Shown here piece after piece: positions 42,211 through 51,382 of a stretch of DNA of 64,000 nucleotides. Under the pieces are notes generated by a model, which was not told the origin of the DNA, did not search any database, and saw only the letters and a program-made list of their open reading frames with translations. Made by a program: the position numbers and the translations under genes. Origin of the DNA: Entomomonas asaccharolytica. Its GTDB lineage: Bacteria > Pseudomonadota > Gammaproteobacteria > Pseudomonadales > Pseudomonadaceae. The stretch covers positions 2,433,673 to 2,497,672 of the forward strand of contig NZ_CP067393.1 of assembly GCF_016653615.1 (NCBI RefSeq), given 5' to 3'. Positions within the stretch are counted from its first letter, which is position 1, and each line of letters begins with the position of its first letter.

Positions 42211-42401
42211 CTTTAAGCCCTCACTTAAAACTGCGTAAGGCTCATCAGAGTAAACTAGATTTTGTGCAAATACAGAAGTTGAAAGAGCTATTTCCTTTTT
42301 CAGGTTTATAGTAGAAGTTTGAGGTGATTATTTATTATGGATTGAGCAAAAGATTTTAATCTTATTTCAGTGATTGAAAATAATATTCTATTATAATTAA
42401 G

Positions 42402-43262
42402 TCATGCTTTTATTCCATTAATCCCTAATAGCTGACCACCTTGATTTAAATAATCAGGTGTACATTGTGTATTGGGATACGAAATAGCATAGCCAGCAAG
42501 TCCTACTTGAGAACCATCACCTGCTAATCCCACCACAGAACCTAAAGAGCCATTTTGCCCTAAATCACCACCCTTGCCACCAGCTATAGTATATCCATTA
42601 GCAAGTGTTTGACCTTTACCACCTGTTTCGATAGTAGCCTCAATGGCACCATTACCATTAGGTGTAGTACCTATTGCCTCACCAGCACCGCCTCCACCAT
42701 GAGCTAGACCTACTGTAATCTGGTTATTATTAACTATTCTAAAACCTCTGGCAGTAGCACCACCGCCTCCTCCACCACCAATAACAGCAAAGTTTTGAAT
42801 TTGTGTAAATTTGTACCCATTTCTGATAGCATCACCACCGTTATAGGCTTTTCCCCCTACTAATGGTGGGATACCATGACCACCTTTACCGACAATGTAG
42901 CCAATATTAAGAATAGTAACCATGCTACCCTCAGGAAAGTTATCATCAATTAATAAGGCTGGTTTAGTTATATCTTGTGAGCCTATTATGCCTTCATTCA
43001 CTAATACAAAATTTTTAGACAATTTACTCATATCAAATAAACTGGACAAGGTAATATTGTATAACGTTTGATCGACTGGATTATGATAAAGCTGATCATC
43101 TTTCAAATTTCCATCTGGCAATGGGAAAAATTGATATTTTCTACCCCAATCCCCTATATTAATAACACCCTTTTTTACTTCGTGCATTTTGCCATTAAGA
43201 TTTAAAATAATTTTATTTACTTTATGATAGGCATTATTCCAAGCTAGTTTTACAAGTATCAT
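42402..43262 (-). CDS. Glycine-rich phage tail-tip / adhesin-like protein
   Basis: Probable receptor-binding protein, 286 residues from the ATG at 43262; a TTG two codons upstream gives a longer form. The N-terminal 90 residues are ordinary, then the sequence becomes very glycine-rich with blocks such as GKGGHGIPPLVGGKAYNGGD, IGGGGGGGATARG, LAHGGGGAGEAIG and AGGKGGDLGQNGSLGSV. Such Gly-rich blocks separated by variable segments form polyglycine-II sandwiches in T-even gp38-type adhesins, where the variable segments contact the host receptor. It is the last of the fibre gene block, as expected for a distal tip protein. Confidence 0.7.
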   Translation of the reverse strand: MILVKLAWNNAYHKVNKIILNLNGKMHEVKKGVINIGDWGRKYQFFPLPDGNLKDDQLYHNPVDQTLYNITLSSLFDMSKLSKNFVLVNEGIIGSQDITKPALLIDDNFPEGSMVTILNIGYIVGKGGHGIPPLVGGKAYNGGDAIRNGYKFTQIQNFAVIGGGGGGGATARGFRIVNNNQITVGLAHGGGGAGEAIGTTPNGNGAIEATIETGGKGQTLANGYTIAGGKGGDLGQNGSLGSVVGLAGDGSQVGLAGYAISYPNTQCTPDYLNQGGQLLGINGIKA

Positions 43263-43268
43263 AATCAA

Positions 43269-43529
43269 CTAATTCCAGTAGGGATTAGGGTCATAAATAA
43301 GATAGCCTTCTAAATGCTCACCCGTTCCATCAGGAGGCACTTCTGTTGCTATATTCCATTTAATTTGACGATCTAAAAAATAGGGAATACTACCTGCTAC
43401 CCTTGTACTACGTTCAGGATTTTCTCTTTCGTAGGCAATACATACACTGTCTACTTCTGTATCTTTGGCTTGTGCAATAACATTATTAGCCGTTCCTAGA
43501 ACCAGTGGCTTTTTCTTTTCATCTGCCAT
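43269..43529 (-). CDS. Small phage tail/fibre-associated protein
   Basis: 86 residues from the ATG at 43529, which has AAGGTG at 8 bases; a GTG three codons upstream is possible. The sequence MADEKKKPLVLGTANNVIAQ leads into VDSVCIAYERENPERSTRVA and ends with a Pro/Tyr-rich tail. No family recognised. It is sandwiched between the fibre paralogue and the glycine-rich tip gene with 6-10 base gaps, so it probably acts in the same structure or its assembly. Confidence 0.6.
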   Translation of the reverse strand: MADEKKKPLVLGTANNVIAQAKDTEVDSVCIAYERENPERSTRVAGSIPYFLDRQIKWNIATEVPPDGTGEHLEGYLIYDPNPYWN

Positions 43530-43539
43530 AATAAACACC

Positions 43540-44055
43540 TTATAGTTGTGTATAATCTTCTTGAATGGTCATTAATTCGGTAGCAGATTTTGCTTTTCCC
43601 ACATATTGATGAATTTTCCCATCATTAGTGTTAGGGTCTAAAGGCGTAGTAACAATTTGTCCTGTTGTACCTAAATAATAGCGTGAACCAATGGTTAATC
43701 CTGATAATGCAGCATTAACAGTGCCTAATGGATAAACGGCTACTGTCTCGCCTGAAGCTACCGCTTCTTTAATAAATCCCTCCCCTGGTCGAGTATTAGA
43801 ATTATCTGCCATCCGAATAGAGGCTGTACCGCTATCCTCAAAGATATTAACAAATGATCCTGCACTAATCGCTTCACTTGCCATAATAATATCAGGTGTT
43901 TCGGTAGTATCAGGTAGCATTGAAACATCCAGTTTACCTTCACTGTCTAACGCAGGGATTTTTCCTGCATCAGCCGCACCTGTACTGATCGTAATTGCAC
44001 TCACTAACTTACGTACACCATTTACTAATGTTAAAATCTTTTGTACTGCCATCAT
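43540..44055 (-). CDS. Phage fibre-like virion protein (paralogue A)
   Basis: 171 residues. An N-terminal region with TLVNGVRKLVSAITISTGAAD and IPALDSEGKLDVSMLPDTTE resembles phage fibre linkers (KIPALDxxGKLDxSMLP). Residues about 58-165 form a capsid/fibre domain of the pattern ISAGSFVNIFEDSG, RMADNSNTRPGEGFI, VYPLGTVNAALSGLTIGSRYYLGTTG, and VGKAKSATELMTIQ. The same pattern appears in weaker form in the next gene (44064-44519). A GGTAGG site precedes a double ATG. Confidence 0.65.
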   Translation of the reverse strand: MMAVQKILTLVNGVRKLVSAITISTGAADAGKIPALDSEGKLDVSMLPDTTETPDIIMASEAISAGSFVNIFEDSGTASIRMADNSNTRPGEGFIKEAVASGETVAVYPLGTVNAALSGLTIGSRYYLGTTGQIVTTPLDPNTNDGKIHQYVGKAKSATELMTIQEDYTQL

Positions 44056-44063
44056 TTACCTAC

Positions 44064-44519
44064 CTATAATTCAATGGGGTCTTGGATATTTAATAAAATT
44101 GTTTTGTCTGCTATTGCTGTACCAATAAGTACACAATAACCTTTATTTAAAGGTGTTTGAGTCAATGCACCCTCTACCCCTAAATAAACTCTATCTAAAT
44201 TAAAGTTAAAAGATTGGTCTGTTAGTTCACCCTGTCTTTTAATTTTTATAGGATTATTTTGCATAGCTCCAGTTACTGCTATACCTGCAATAAAGAATAT
44301 ATTGTCACTGTCTGAACTATCGAGTTGATAAGCCTTACCTGTTTTTACATAGACTACTTTTAAAGCTGAAATAGTTTGCCCTGCATTCACTGTCAACAGA
44401 TCGGTATCACCATCCTTACCTGCTGCCCCTCTAATACCAGCCATGACAATGTGTGGTTGTTTTGTGATTGTATTATTAACCACGATTTGAGAGGTATTAT
44501 CCGCATCAATTACTTTCAT
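44064..44519 (-). CDS. Phage fibre-like virion protein (paralogue B)
   Basis: 151 residues. After a collagen-like bit (IRGAAGKDGDTDLLTV) it shows the same domain layout as its downstream neighbour: ISALKVVYVKTGKAYQLDSS, FIAGIAVTGA, IKIKRQGELTDQ, DRVYLGVEGALTQTPLNKG, CVLIGTAIADKTI. Similarity between the two is by pattern, not strong identity. The ATG overlaps the upstream stop as ATGA, so it is translationally coupled to the 44516-45088 gene. Confidence 0.6.
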   Translation of the reverse strand: MKVIDADNTSQIVVNNTITKQPHIVMAGIRGAAGKDGDTDLLTVNAGQTISALKVVYVKTGKAYQLDSSDSDNIFFIAGIAVTGAMQNNPIKIKRQGELTDQSFNFNLDRVYLGVEGALTQTPLNKGYCVLIGTAIADKTILLNIQDPIEL

Positions 44520-45088
44520 CGCGTGACCTCTGGTTCAATAGTTACGCTACTTGGACTAACTACTGATAACACTTCACCTGAAGGAGCAATAGCTTCTATA
44601 TCATAGATAGCATTACGCCAACAAAACGTTGCTGTTACTTCCGCAGGAATTTGTAAGATAATTACATGGTTTTGAGCATCTACAATAACCTGATCCCATT
44701 GATAAAATATTTCTTTACTGTTGATATGGGGTCTAATGCTTGCTCTTGCTGTAAATCCTGTTAAGTCATAAGGTTTATAGTAAGAAATCATGCCATTTCC
44801 TAAATAAGGACGTTTGCAACAGACTGTCATTTGGTTGATTTCAATAATATCTTTATCTATAACCATAGCTATTACAGGGCATTCTGTATTTAACTCAAAA
44901 GGATTTTTGACACAGCTAATAGTCACAGGCCAATTATCAGGAATACCATGATCTTTTACTAAGAGACGAACAGGTGCTTTACTAATAAGTTCTGAAATAG
45001 GTCTATAAACTATTTCGTTATCAGCTAGTTTAAATCCATAATTAAAGGTTTTACCTTGTTGTATGGTTATATCTATTGGTTGTGTCAT
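44516..45088 (-). CDS. Phage virion protein with DLTGxTARASIR-type domain
   Basis: 190 residues. The N-terminus ITIQQGKTFNYGFKL and the central YDLTGFTARASIRPHINSKE, followed by a C-terminal beta-rich part (YDIEAIAPSGEVLSVV, GxxTIEPEVT), match a small phage domain that I know from baseplate/fibre regions (IxxGDTFxxxxxxxDLTGYTARxxIR). An insertion with several cysteines (CVKNPFELNTECPVIA, TVCCKRP) splits that domain here. First gene behind the third promoter-like element. The role is probably in fibre assembly. Confidence 0.6.
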   Translation of the reverse strand: MTQPIDITIQQGKTFNYGFKLADNEIVYRPISELISKAPVRLLVKDHGIPDNWPVTISCVKNPFELNTECPVIAMVIDKDIIEINQMTVCCKRPYLGNGMISYYKPYDLTGFTARASIRPHINSKEIFYQWDQVIVDAQNHVIILQIPAEVTATFCWRNAIYDIEAIAPSGEVLSVVSPSSVTIEPEVTR

Positions 45089-45112
45089 AGCTATCCTCTT
45101 TTAAGGATAAAA

Positions 45113-45138
45113 TTATGTCCCTTTATGGTCTTGTCAAG
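45113..45138 (-). promoter_or_regulatory. Repeated phage promoter-like element, copy in front of the fibre genes
   Basis: On the minus strand CTTGACAA, ten bases ending ATAAAG, then GGACATAA. The TTGACA hexamer overlaps the TGA stop of the upstream virion gene. A short TATCCT/AGGATA hairpin (45092-45109) lies between this element and the next start codon. Confidence 0.7.
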
Positions 45139-47179
45139 ATTTTTTGTTATTATTGTCTGCAAAAGCATTACTATAATTGATTGCATAGAACTCATTGCCT
45201 AAAAAATACAGTCCTCCCCCTGCGGTATAAGGACTGTCTATAATTTTATGAAAAGTTTTAGCTGAGTCTTTAGAAATATAAACTTTGCCACTTTTTCCCT
45301 GCGTTCCCACTCTGTAGATAATCCCTGCTGGAATAATCTCTTTACCGTTCTTATCGGTTACTTTTTTCTGGTAGCAGGTAGCCACAATATCACCATCTGC
45401 TTTAGGTGTCCTTTTGAGGACTTCAAAGGTCTGTGTTTCAATATCAAATTTAACCAGTAGATTTTCTTCATGCTTGGGGTAAGACCTAAAACAAAATAAT
45501 ACTTCAGTATCACTAATGACCGTGCCATACTTTCTACCCCATGTTATAGGAAAAATATCTGCATAAAGCCATAAATATTTATGGTGACGATAGGTAGTAT
45601 CATTTTCTGAAATTAAGTTTGCCCCAAACTTTAATTTTGCAGTATCAAATTTATATATTTTTCCATCAATATAGAGATGGAAGAAGGTTTCCAAATTGGT
45701 ATCAGGATCATTCATATCTTCTATAGAACTTTCCCCTGCATAGTTTGCCGCCGCTTCATCATATCTTTTGTGTCGAGTATTAGACACTAATACAATTTCT
45801 TTATCGCCAACTGTATCAGCCCAAAGGGTATGGTATATATTCCAGAATGCACCATCAGTACCACCAAACTTTTTACTCGTCTGTGAGTTACCAGAAGCAT
45901 CATGTTCAATCACTTTGGTTTCTTCAAAGGCTAATGCCCCATCTTCACGTAGTTTAAAATAAACTCTTAACACTGCCGTTTGTGAGTCATAAACATTATA
46001 GGTTCCACCACCACTCGTACTTGTTCTTTCACTATAGTGACTACGAACACCTGATAGATAGATGGCGAATCCCTTACTTGTACCTACTATTAATGGCTGC
46101 CCTAGTAGATTAGGTAAATAGCCAAGCCATTTACCACCCTCTTTTGGTGGTACGCTTATCAATGATGCCGCATCACGCCATTTATCAGCATTTTCTTCAT
46201 ATTTTTCTAAATAAAAAAATGCTTCTTCTGAAGAGTGAGTTGGCGTTACCTGTAGTCTTATAGGTGTATATGAGCCATTTCTTGTATCCAGTACAAAAAT
46301 AAACAACGCCGCTTGTCCATAACCAGCATAATAATCTTTATAGGTAATACTGGTCGATGTTTCTTTTAGTATCTCAGGGTTAGGATTTTCACAAAAACAA
46401 ACACCGCCCATAATTCTAAGTGAGTTGTAAGCCATTGCATAGCTGCCACCTATTGCTATATAGGGTAATAACGCTCCGCCTCTTGGCTTTCTTTGAGCAA
46501 TGGATATATCTAATTGTTTTAATGTATTTGAGTTTTCAAAAATTGTCATCGCTAAATTACCCAAGTAGCCATTGCCTTTTAGCTCTTTTCTTGCAATGCC
46601 TCTTTCAATAAAAAAATAACTCCAACACCTTGAGCGTTTTGCACCTTTGTAACCATCAGGCCAGCTATCAGCATCATTCCAGCCATCTAGTGAGCCTGTA
46701 TTATTATCTTTATATCTGATATTTTCACTGACTGAAATAATAGATCGCTCTACTGCTGAAGCCCTATATTCAACATAGGGTTTTTCACTGCTTTCACTAC
46801 CCAAAGAGTAATATAAATAACCTAATTTTTTAGGTTCTCTTTTGATTTTTATAGAACCTTCTTTTATTTTATTTTTTACATTGGGGTTAAACACATCACG
46901 CCCTGTATTTAGTTCTATTACATGGGTTTCTGCTTGTTGTTGTAACCACTGAACCTCGTTAAAGGTAGCCAGTATGCCAACTAAACATACATTGCTATCA
47001 ATCACTTTGGTATTAATAAATTGTCCTGATTTTATGCTTTTCCCTATATAGCCTTTATAAAAATGATTCATGTACAGAGCATTACTATAATCTAATGTTT
47101 TAGCCCTGTTTTTAAAATAGGAAGCATATTTTTGACCACTGACTGAGGCGATAGATAACGAATGTAAGTATTTACTCAT
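45134..47179 (-). CDS. Large phage virion protein, probable tail spike/fibre
   Basis: 681 residues without a recognised catalytic motif. The N-terminus SLSIASVSGQKYASYFKNRA is followed by mainly beta-type sequence with repeated aromatic Gly/Asp-rich turns, including GNGYLGNLAMTIFEN, PRGGALLPYIAIGGSYAMAY, and VRVYF/LRVYF-like strands. The C-terminal section (VGTQGKSGKVYISKDSAKTF) resembles sialidase BNR or beta-propeller blades. It overlaps the previous gene by 8 bases and ends the second morphogenesis block. Receptor binding is likely but not demonstrated. Confidence 0.55.
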   Translation of the reverse strand: MSKYLHSLSIASVSGQKYASYFKNRAKTLDYSNALYMNHFYKGYIGKSIKSGQFINTKVIDSNVCLVGILATFNEVQWLQQQAETHVIELNTGRDVFNPNVKNKIKEGSIKIKREPKKLGYLYYSLGSESSEKPYVEYRASAVERSIISVSENIRYKDNNTGSLDGWNDADSWPDGYKGAKRSRCWSYFFIERGIARKELKGNGYLGNLAMTIFENSNTLKQLDISIAQRKPRGGALLPYIAIGGSYAMAYNSLRIMGGVCFCENPNPEILKETSTSITYKDYYAGYGQAALFIFVLDTRNGSYTPIRLQVTPTHSSEEAFFYLEKYEENADKWRDAASLISVPPKEGGKWLGYLPNLLGQPLIVGTSKGFAIYLSGVRSHYSERTSTSGGGTYNVYDSQTAVLRVYFKLREDGALAFEETKVIEHDASGNSQTSKKFGGTDGAFWNIYHTLWADTVGDKEIVLVSNTRHKRYDEAAANYAGESSIEDMNDPDTNLETFFHLYIDGKIYKFDTAKLKFGANLISENDTTYRHHKYLWLYADIFPITWGRKYGTVISDTEVLFCFRSYPKHEENLLVKFDIETQTFEVLKRTPKADGDIVATCYQKKVTDKNGKEIIPAGIIYRVGTQGKSGKVYISKDSAKTFHKIIDSPYTAGGGLYFLGNEFYAINYSNAFADNNNKKS

Positions 47180-48218
47180 CTATCAGTTCCTCTGAATACA
47201 CGAACTCTTTCCAAAATCCATTGGTGGTATCGTAGTAAATTTCATACGATTGGTGGGCTGCTGAACCAAAATAATTAATGCCCAACTCAGGGTATAGGCT
47301 TGGCAAATCAGGCTTGGTTAGCTCAGTTTTGTCTGACTTATTAATAAAAAATAGTTGTCTATCCCATGAGGTAGGATTTCTACCATTCCATAGCACATAA
47401 CAGCTTTCTTCATTAACAGGTAATACTAAACTTCTACGAAAGCCCATATTTTTAACAGTAGCAATATAGCCACTGGTATTTTGTTTTATAGCCCATTCAT
47501 TAGCAGGGTAGATAATATTTAAGTAATCAGTACTTTCAAAAGGTATCAACCCTTTAAAAATTTGTTGTCCTGCATAAGTAAATTGTTCATTGTCTTTTAA
47601 ACCACCACTATTAAGCTTTTGGTTATCTAATAAGATACCATCGCCATTGTCTTTAAAAGTAAATAATGCCAGCTGCATACCTGTATCTGTAATAACTGCA
47701 TTAAAATAACTTTGAGGATAATATTCATCAGGTAAGATATAGCGAATAACATTATTATTAACATCCTCTAAAGATAAGGTTTTATCTATTCGATTTGTTT
47801 TAAAGTATCCATATAAATTAGGGATACCACAAATAGAAGAGGTATTGAATCCTTTGCTATGTTTGGCGTGTACGATTGAGTTTTTATAAGCTCCAATAGT
47901 TATATCATTATCAGTAATCCAGTTAATTCTTGCTTTATATTTATCCGTTATCGTTCCTGCACCACCATAGTCAAAACACATAAAATGTAGATAATCGTCA
48001 TGGATAACAAAAGTATAACTGTATGTACTATTATATTTTGGGTATGGTTCACCACTCACTACTGTATCATAGGGCGTATGAGCAAAATCTAAGATAATTC
48101 TTTCAACAATACCCATTTTGAGAATCGCACCGTTGAAAGGGTCTGTTAATAACAATAATAATAATTGATCATGTATCTTTTTTGAAAAAAATAACGATAA
48201 TTCTACGGGTCTAATCAT
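47172..48218 (-). CDS. Phage virion protein, unknown
   Basis: The ATG at 48218, with GGAGA nine bases upstream and an 8-base overlap with the preceding gene, is a better start than the codon 14 residues earlier. The resulting 348 residues begin MIRPVELSLFFSKKIHDQLL and are rich in beta strands, Asn and aromatic residues (YTFVIHDDYLHFMCFDYGG, FLWNGRNPTSWDRQ-type segment). No family is recognised. Position between the helical internal protein and the probable spike suggests a structural role. Confidence 0.55.
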   Translation of the reverse strand: MIRPVELSLFFSKKIHDQLLLLLLTDPFNGAILKMGIVERIILDFAHTPYDTVVSGEPYPKYNSTYSYTFVIHDDYLHFMCFDYGGAGTITDKYKARINWITDNDITIGAYKNSIVHAKHSKGFNTSSICGIPNLYGYFKTNRIDKTLSLEDVNNNVIRYILPDEYYPQSYFNAVITDTGMQLALFTFKDNGDGILLDNQKLNSGGLKDNEQFTYAGQQIFKGLIPFESTDYLNIIYPANEWAIKQNTSGYIATVKNMGFRRSLVLPVNEESCYVLWNGRNPTSWDRQLFFINKSDKTELTKPDLPSLYPELGINYFGSAAHQSYEIYYDTTNGFWKEFVYSEELIDE

Positions 48219-49170
48219 CAGATACGGTCTCCATTTGTGCCACAAGAATAGAGTTGGCATTGGAGGCAGCAGCAGCTATTTGTGCAAAAGACTCTGCTGC
48301 TCTAGCTACGGCTGGATTAAAGGAAGGATCAGGACGATAAGCATCTATTTTAAGTTTTTCGTAGGTATTACCAGCATCCAATTGAGCGGTGGCAGCCGTT
48401 AGTTTTAAACGCTCAAAACCCAGTTCATTATCATAGTAACTGCCTAATGCTCTGTAGTAAGCATTATAGATATTGGCTTTGGCTTCGGCTATTCTGGTTT
48501 GATAGTTAGGCATATCCATGAATAATTTATAGAAATCAGCCATTGCTTTTAATAGGGCAATTTTTAAATTAATCGCCTGTTCTACTGCAAATTTGAGTAA
48601 ATCGAGTTTGACATTGATCTCATTGATCATGATTTCTTTATTGGCTACTGAAATAGTATCACTGGCATTTTCTTCTACTTGGGCAATGGCTGATACCATT
48701 GCACCCATAGGAAGAGTAAAGCCACGACTAGAGAATTCAGCATAGATTTGATTTTTCTCTATGTGAGCCGTTTTATAAGCATTATCCCTTGCCTGATTCC
48801 ACACTGCCCTAAACACTTGTTCACTGTTGCCATACGGGTCTTCGCCTGAAATCACTTTGCATAGCCATTCTTCAGGTAATGTTCTTAGGCAGCATTTGAG
48901 CAATGGGAAGTATTTATCTATAAGCTTCTCTGCTTCAGTATCTAGCCATTTAATAAAATCATTATCTAACCCATCAGGAATAAGGTCATCTATAGATAAA
49001 GAAGGTGGTGGTATATAAGGTTTATTAAATTGATAAGATAGATTATGTCTGCTGACATTGCCCAAATAATCAGAAAATCGTATTCTGCTAGCTGTTTGTC
49101 TGGCTTGACTGATGCCTTCGCTAACAGTTTGCATGTTGCTATTTAATACTGTATCTACTGTAACAGCCAT
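48211..49170 (-). CDS. Helical phage virion protein, possible internal/ejection protein
   Basis: 319 residues, predicted largely alpha-helical from about 110 onward (IMINEINVKLDLLKFAVEQ, INLKIALLKAMADFYKLF, RIAEAKANIYNAYYRALG, RAAESFAQIAAAASNANS). The N-terminus has PYIPPPSLSIDDLIPDG. Long helical bundles with Ala-rich segments are usual in ejection (internal core) proteins of short-tailed phages, but no sequence signature confirms it. Gap of 5 bases from the upstream gene. Confidence 0.5.
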   Translation of the reverse strand: MAVTVDTVLNSNMQTVSEGISQARQTASRIRFSDYLGNVSRHNLSYQFNKPYIPPPSLSIDDLIPDGLDNDFIKWLDTEAEKLIDKYFPLLKCCLRTLPEEWLCKVISGEDPYGNSEQVFRAVWNQARDNAYKTAHIEKNQIYAEFSSRGFTLPMGAMVSAIAQVEENASDTISVANKEIMINEINVKLDLLKFAVEQAINLKIALLKAMADFYKLFMDMPNYQTRIAEAKANIYNAYYRALGSYYDNELGFERLKLTAATAQLDAGNTYEKLKIDAYRPDPSFNPAVARAAESFAQIAAAASNANSILVAQMETVSDD

Positions 49171-49175
49171 TTTAA

Positions 49176-50939
49176 CTACCTTCTAATTCTACGCTGTGAT
49201 AAGCCCACTTCAAATTCAAGGCTATCTATTTCTGCATACGTTATATCTTCTAATACTAAGTTCATGCGCCAATATCGCCCTGCCACACCTTTGGCCATAA
49301 AGGTTCTGCGCTGGCTTTGAGTATCCTCGAATCTGTAAACGTTGGTATGTTTGTCATCTACCACGACTTTTAAATACACATCACCATCACTACGAATACC
49401 AAGATAAGCAGATGAAACACGTTTGATATTAGGCATTCCCCAGTCTTTTGCGCCTATATCTAGTTCGGCATTGATTAGTTGTCCGTTATCGGTAATACCC
49501 GTTAGGCGATAGAGGCCATCTGACTTAATGCCATAGGTAACACCATTACAATTAGCGAAAGATGTAAAATCAAAGTTGTCATACAAAGATAATGCGAAAT
49601 TAGCGACATTGACTGCATACTGGTAATTTTTAGTATCCTGTGGTGAAACTTGGCTAATTAATTTGATTTTTTCTTCAAACAGGAGTTGCAAAGTGGTAGC
49701 AAAATCAATTTGTTCATTAATATAAATTGATTCATTTCCATCAATGGTAAATACTAAAGCAACCTCTATGCTATCTTGTATTTCAATGGTTTCAGTAAAT
49801 AATAGAACGGTTATGCTGTCGGTAGTTTGTTCGGTATTGATAACGATATATTCTTGTAAGTCTATGGTGTCGCCTGTCTCGTTACTACTGGTAAATGATC
49901 CCGTTGGTAGTGGTAATTGGTTTATAAACTCAGCATAGTATTTCCTATCCGACATGATCATATTACGAAGAGGAATAGGTGTTAAAGCTAGATCAGCTAC
50001 ACCACCATTAATAGCTAGCATAGGTAGCTGAACAAGAGCTGGCATCATGCCAAGAAAAACACCTATTTGTATTGGTGGTGAAGGATCACTGGTAAAGGGT
50101 TCTGTCTGGATAGGTATAGCTGATTCAAAACCACCATAAAATTCTTGAAAGAAATTACCCTTTAAATTAAGTGGATTAAAAAAGTAGTTACCTACATCTA
50201 ACTCGCCTGTTAATGCTGGCATCACGCCATTAAGTAAATTACTATCAATATTGGAAAAGCCACCAGTCATTGTTATTTTTGCTATAGCGAGATTATTATC
50301 AATGCTGATAAATTCAGGATTATCAACAAAGTCATTAATCATATAGAGGGTAGATTCTGCAAAGATATTGCCCTTTATGGTGTTATTACTTTTATAGACT
50401 GTTTCAAACTCTCCGTCTATTTCAGCAAAGTAGCTTATCTCACCTGATAAAGCTCTGATCATAAAGCGTGGTCGGTACATTAGCTCTACATTGACAATCT
50501 GTTTTATAACACCTGATTCAATAATATAGCTATGCAAACTACCATCTAGCTCATTGACCTTAAATAGAAAGCCATGTGCTACATGGTAATAATTTCTTAT
50601 GTCTTTACCATCAGATAAACCGCAAATAATACCTATAAAGTTCTGTGGCACATTAAAAGAGAATTGGCAATTATCAGCAAAACTGACTACACTAACTGCA
50701 CCAGCGTTCCAGCCTGTCATCGGTTTAACAGATTCTTGTGAAGGTACTGCTGGTTTGCCAGGTATTGCTGGGTAGCATACGGTTTCTGGTCGATACTCGG
50801 ACACAAAGCGTACTGTACCATTTTCAAAGACTATTTCTGTATGTAGCTTATATTCCACTCTACAAAAAGCAGGTCTACCAGCTTCAGCAGGTATTTCAGG
50901 AATATAAGAATAAATACCTGTTTTAATTAATTTGTTCAT
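49176..50939 (-). CDS. Large phage virion protein, unknown
   Basis: 587 residues, beta-rich. The first 70 residues contain a proline-rich pattern (PEIPAEAGRPAFCRVEYKLH, AIPGKPAVPSQES). The middle has repeated acidic/hydrophobic strands in the DSIEVALVF and EYIVINTEQTTDSITVLLF style. The C-terminal 150 residues (FANCNGVTYGIKSDGLYRLTG, DVYLKVVV, GRYWRMNLV) look like a beta-sandwich found in tail hub/fibre proteins. No family name can be given. It overlaps its upstream neighbour as ATGA. Confidence 0.55.
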   Translation of the reverse strand: MNKLIKTGIYSYIPEIPAEAGRPAFCRVEYKLHTEIVFENGTVRFVSEYRPETVCYPAIPGKPAVPSQESVKPMTGWNAGAVSVVSFADNCQFSFNVPQNFIGIICGLSDGKDIRNYYHVAHGFLFKVNELDGSLHSYIIESGVIKQIVNVELMYRPRFMIRALSGEISYFAEIDGEFETVYKSNNTIKGNIFAESTLYMINDFVDNPEFISIDNNLAIAKITMTGGFSNIDSNLLNGVMPALTGELDVGNYFFNPLNLKGNFFQEFYGGFESAIPIQTEPFTSDPSPPIQIGVFLGMMPALVQLPMLAINGGVADLALTPIPLRNMIMSDRKYYAEFINQLPLPTGSFTSSNETGDTIDLQEYIVINTEQTTDSITVLLFTETIEIQDSIEVALVFTIDGNESIYINEQIDFATTLQLLFEEKIKLISQVSPQDTKNYQYAVNVANFALSLYDNFDFTSFANCNGVTYGIKSDGLYRLTGITDNGQLINAELDIGAKDWGMPNIKRVSSAYLGIRSDGDVYLKVVVDDKHTNVYRFEDTQSQRRTFMAKGVAGRYWRMNLVLEDITYAEIDSLEFEVGLSQRRIRR

Positions 50940-51373
50940 GCAGTCGTTGGGAAGTAATAACCACCTGACCCAATAGGGATAATTGCACCTGTTGTAATAT
51001 CAGGGTTGGTAATAGTTAAGTCTGCGCCCATATCACTGACTGTTCCCTGTATTCTGACTTCGGTTGTCGCTACACCGTTAGTATCAGATTCTTTTACCAA
51101 TCTATAAAACGTTGCACGCCCCGTATTGATGGCTGTTCCATTCCACTGTTGATTACTGCTTTTAATCACTCGCCCTAATGAGTCCACTTCAAATTGAAGC
51201 GGTGAACCATCAGATGCCCTAATCTCTACTAACATAGTGGCTGATCCAATAGAATCATCTGCGGTATCTGGTACATTACCTGCAAAGAGGCGTAATACAG
51301 TATTGTCGATAGCCTCTTTTAATGAGGATGTACTACCTATTTGCAGTGCTAATGCTTTTGAAATTTTAATCAT
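50936..51373 (-). CDS. Phage virion protein, unknown (145 residues)
   Basis: Short structural-type protein with one helix near the N-terminus (ALALQIGSTSSLKEAIDNTV) then beta strands (TMLVEIRASDGSPLQFEVDS, GRATFYRLVKESDTNGVATT, GADLTITNPDITTGAIIPIG). The pattern resembles phage head/tail decoration proteins but I cannot assign one. Cotranscribed with flanking genes at 4-9 base distances. Confidence 0.55.
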   Translation of the reverse strand: MIKISKALALQIGSTSSLKEAIDNTVLRLFAGNVPDTADDSIGSATMLVEIRASDGSPLQFEVDSLGRVIKSSNQQWNGTAINTGRATFYRLVKESDTNGVATTEVRIQGTVSDMGADLTITNPDITTGAIIPIGSGGYYFPTTA

Positions 51374-51382
51374 AGTGTCACC

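Noticed and set aside
42402-45088. Diversity-generating retroelement acting on the tail-tip gene
   Set aside because: No reverse transcriptase and no template/variable repeat pair could be seen. The glycine blocks explain the repetitiveness.
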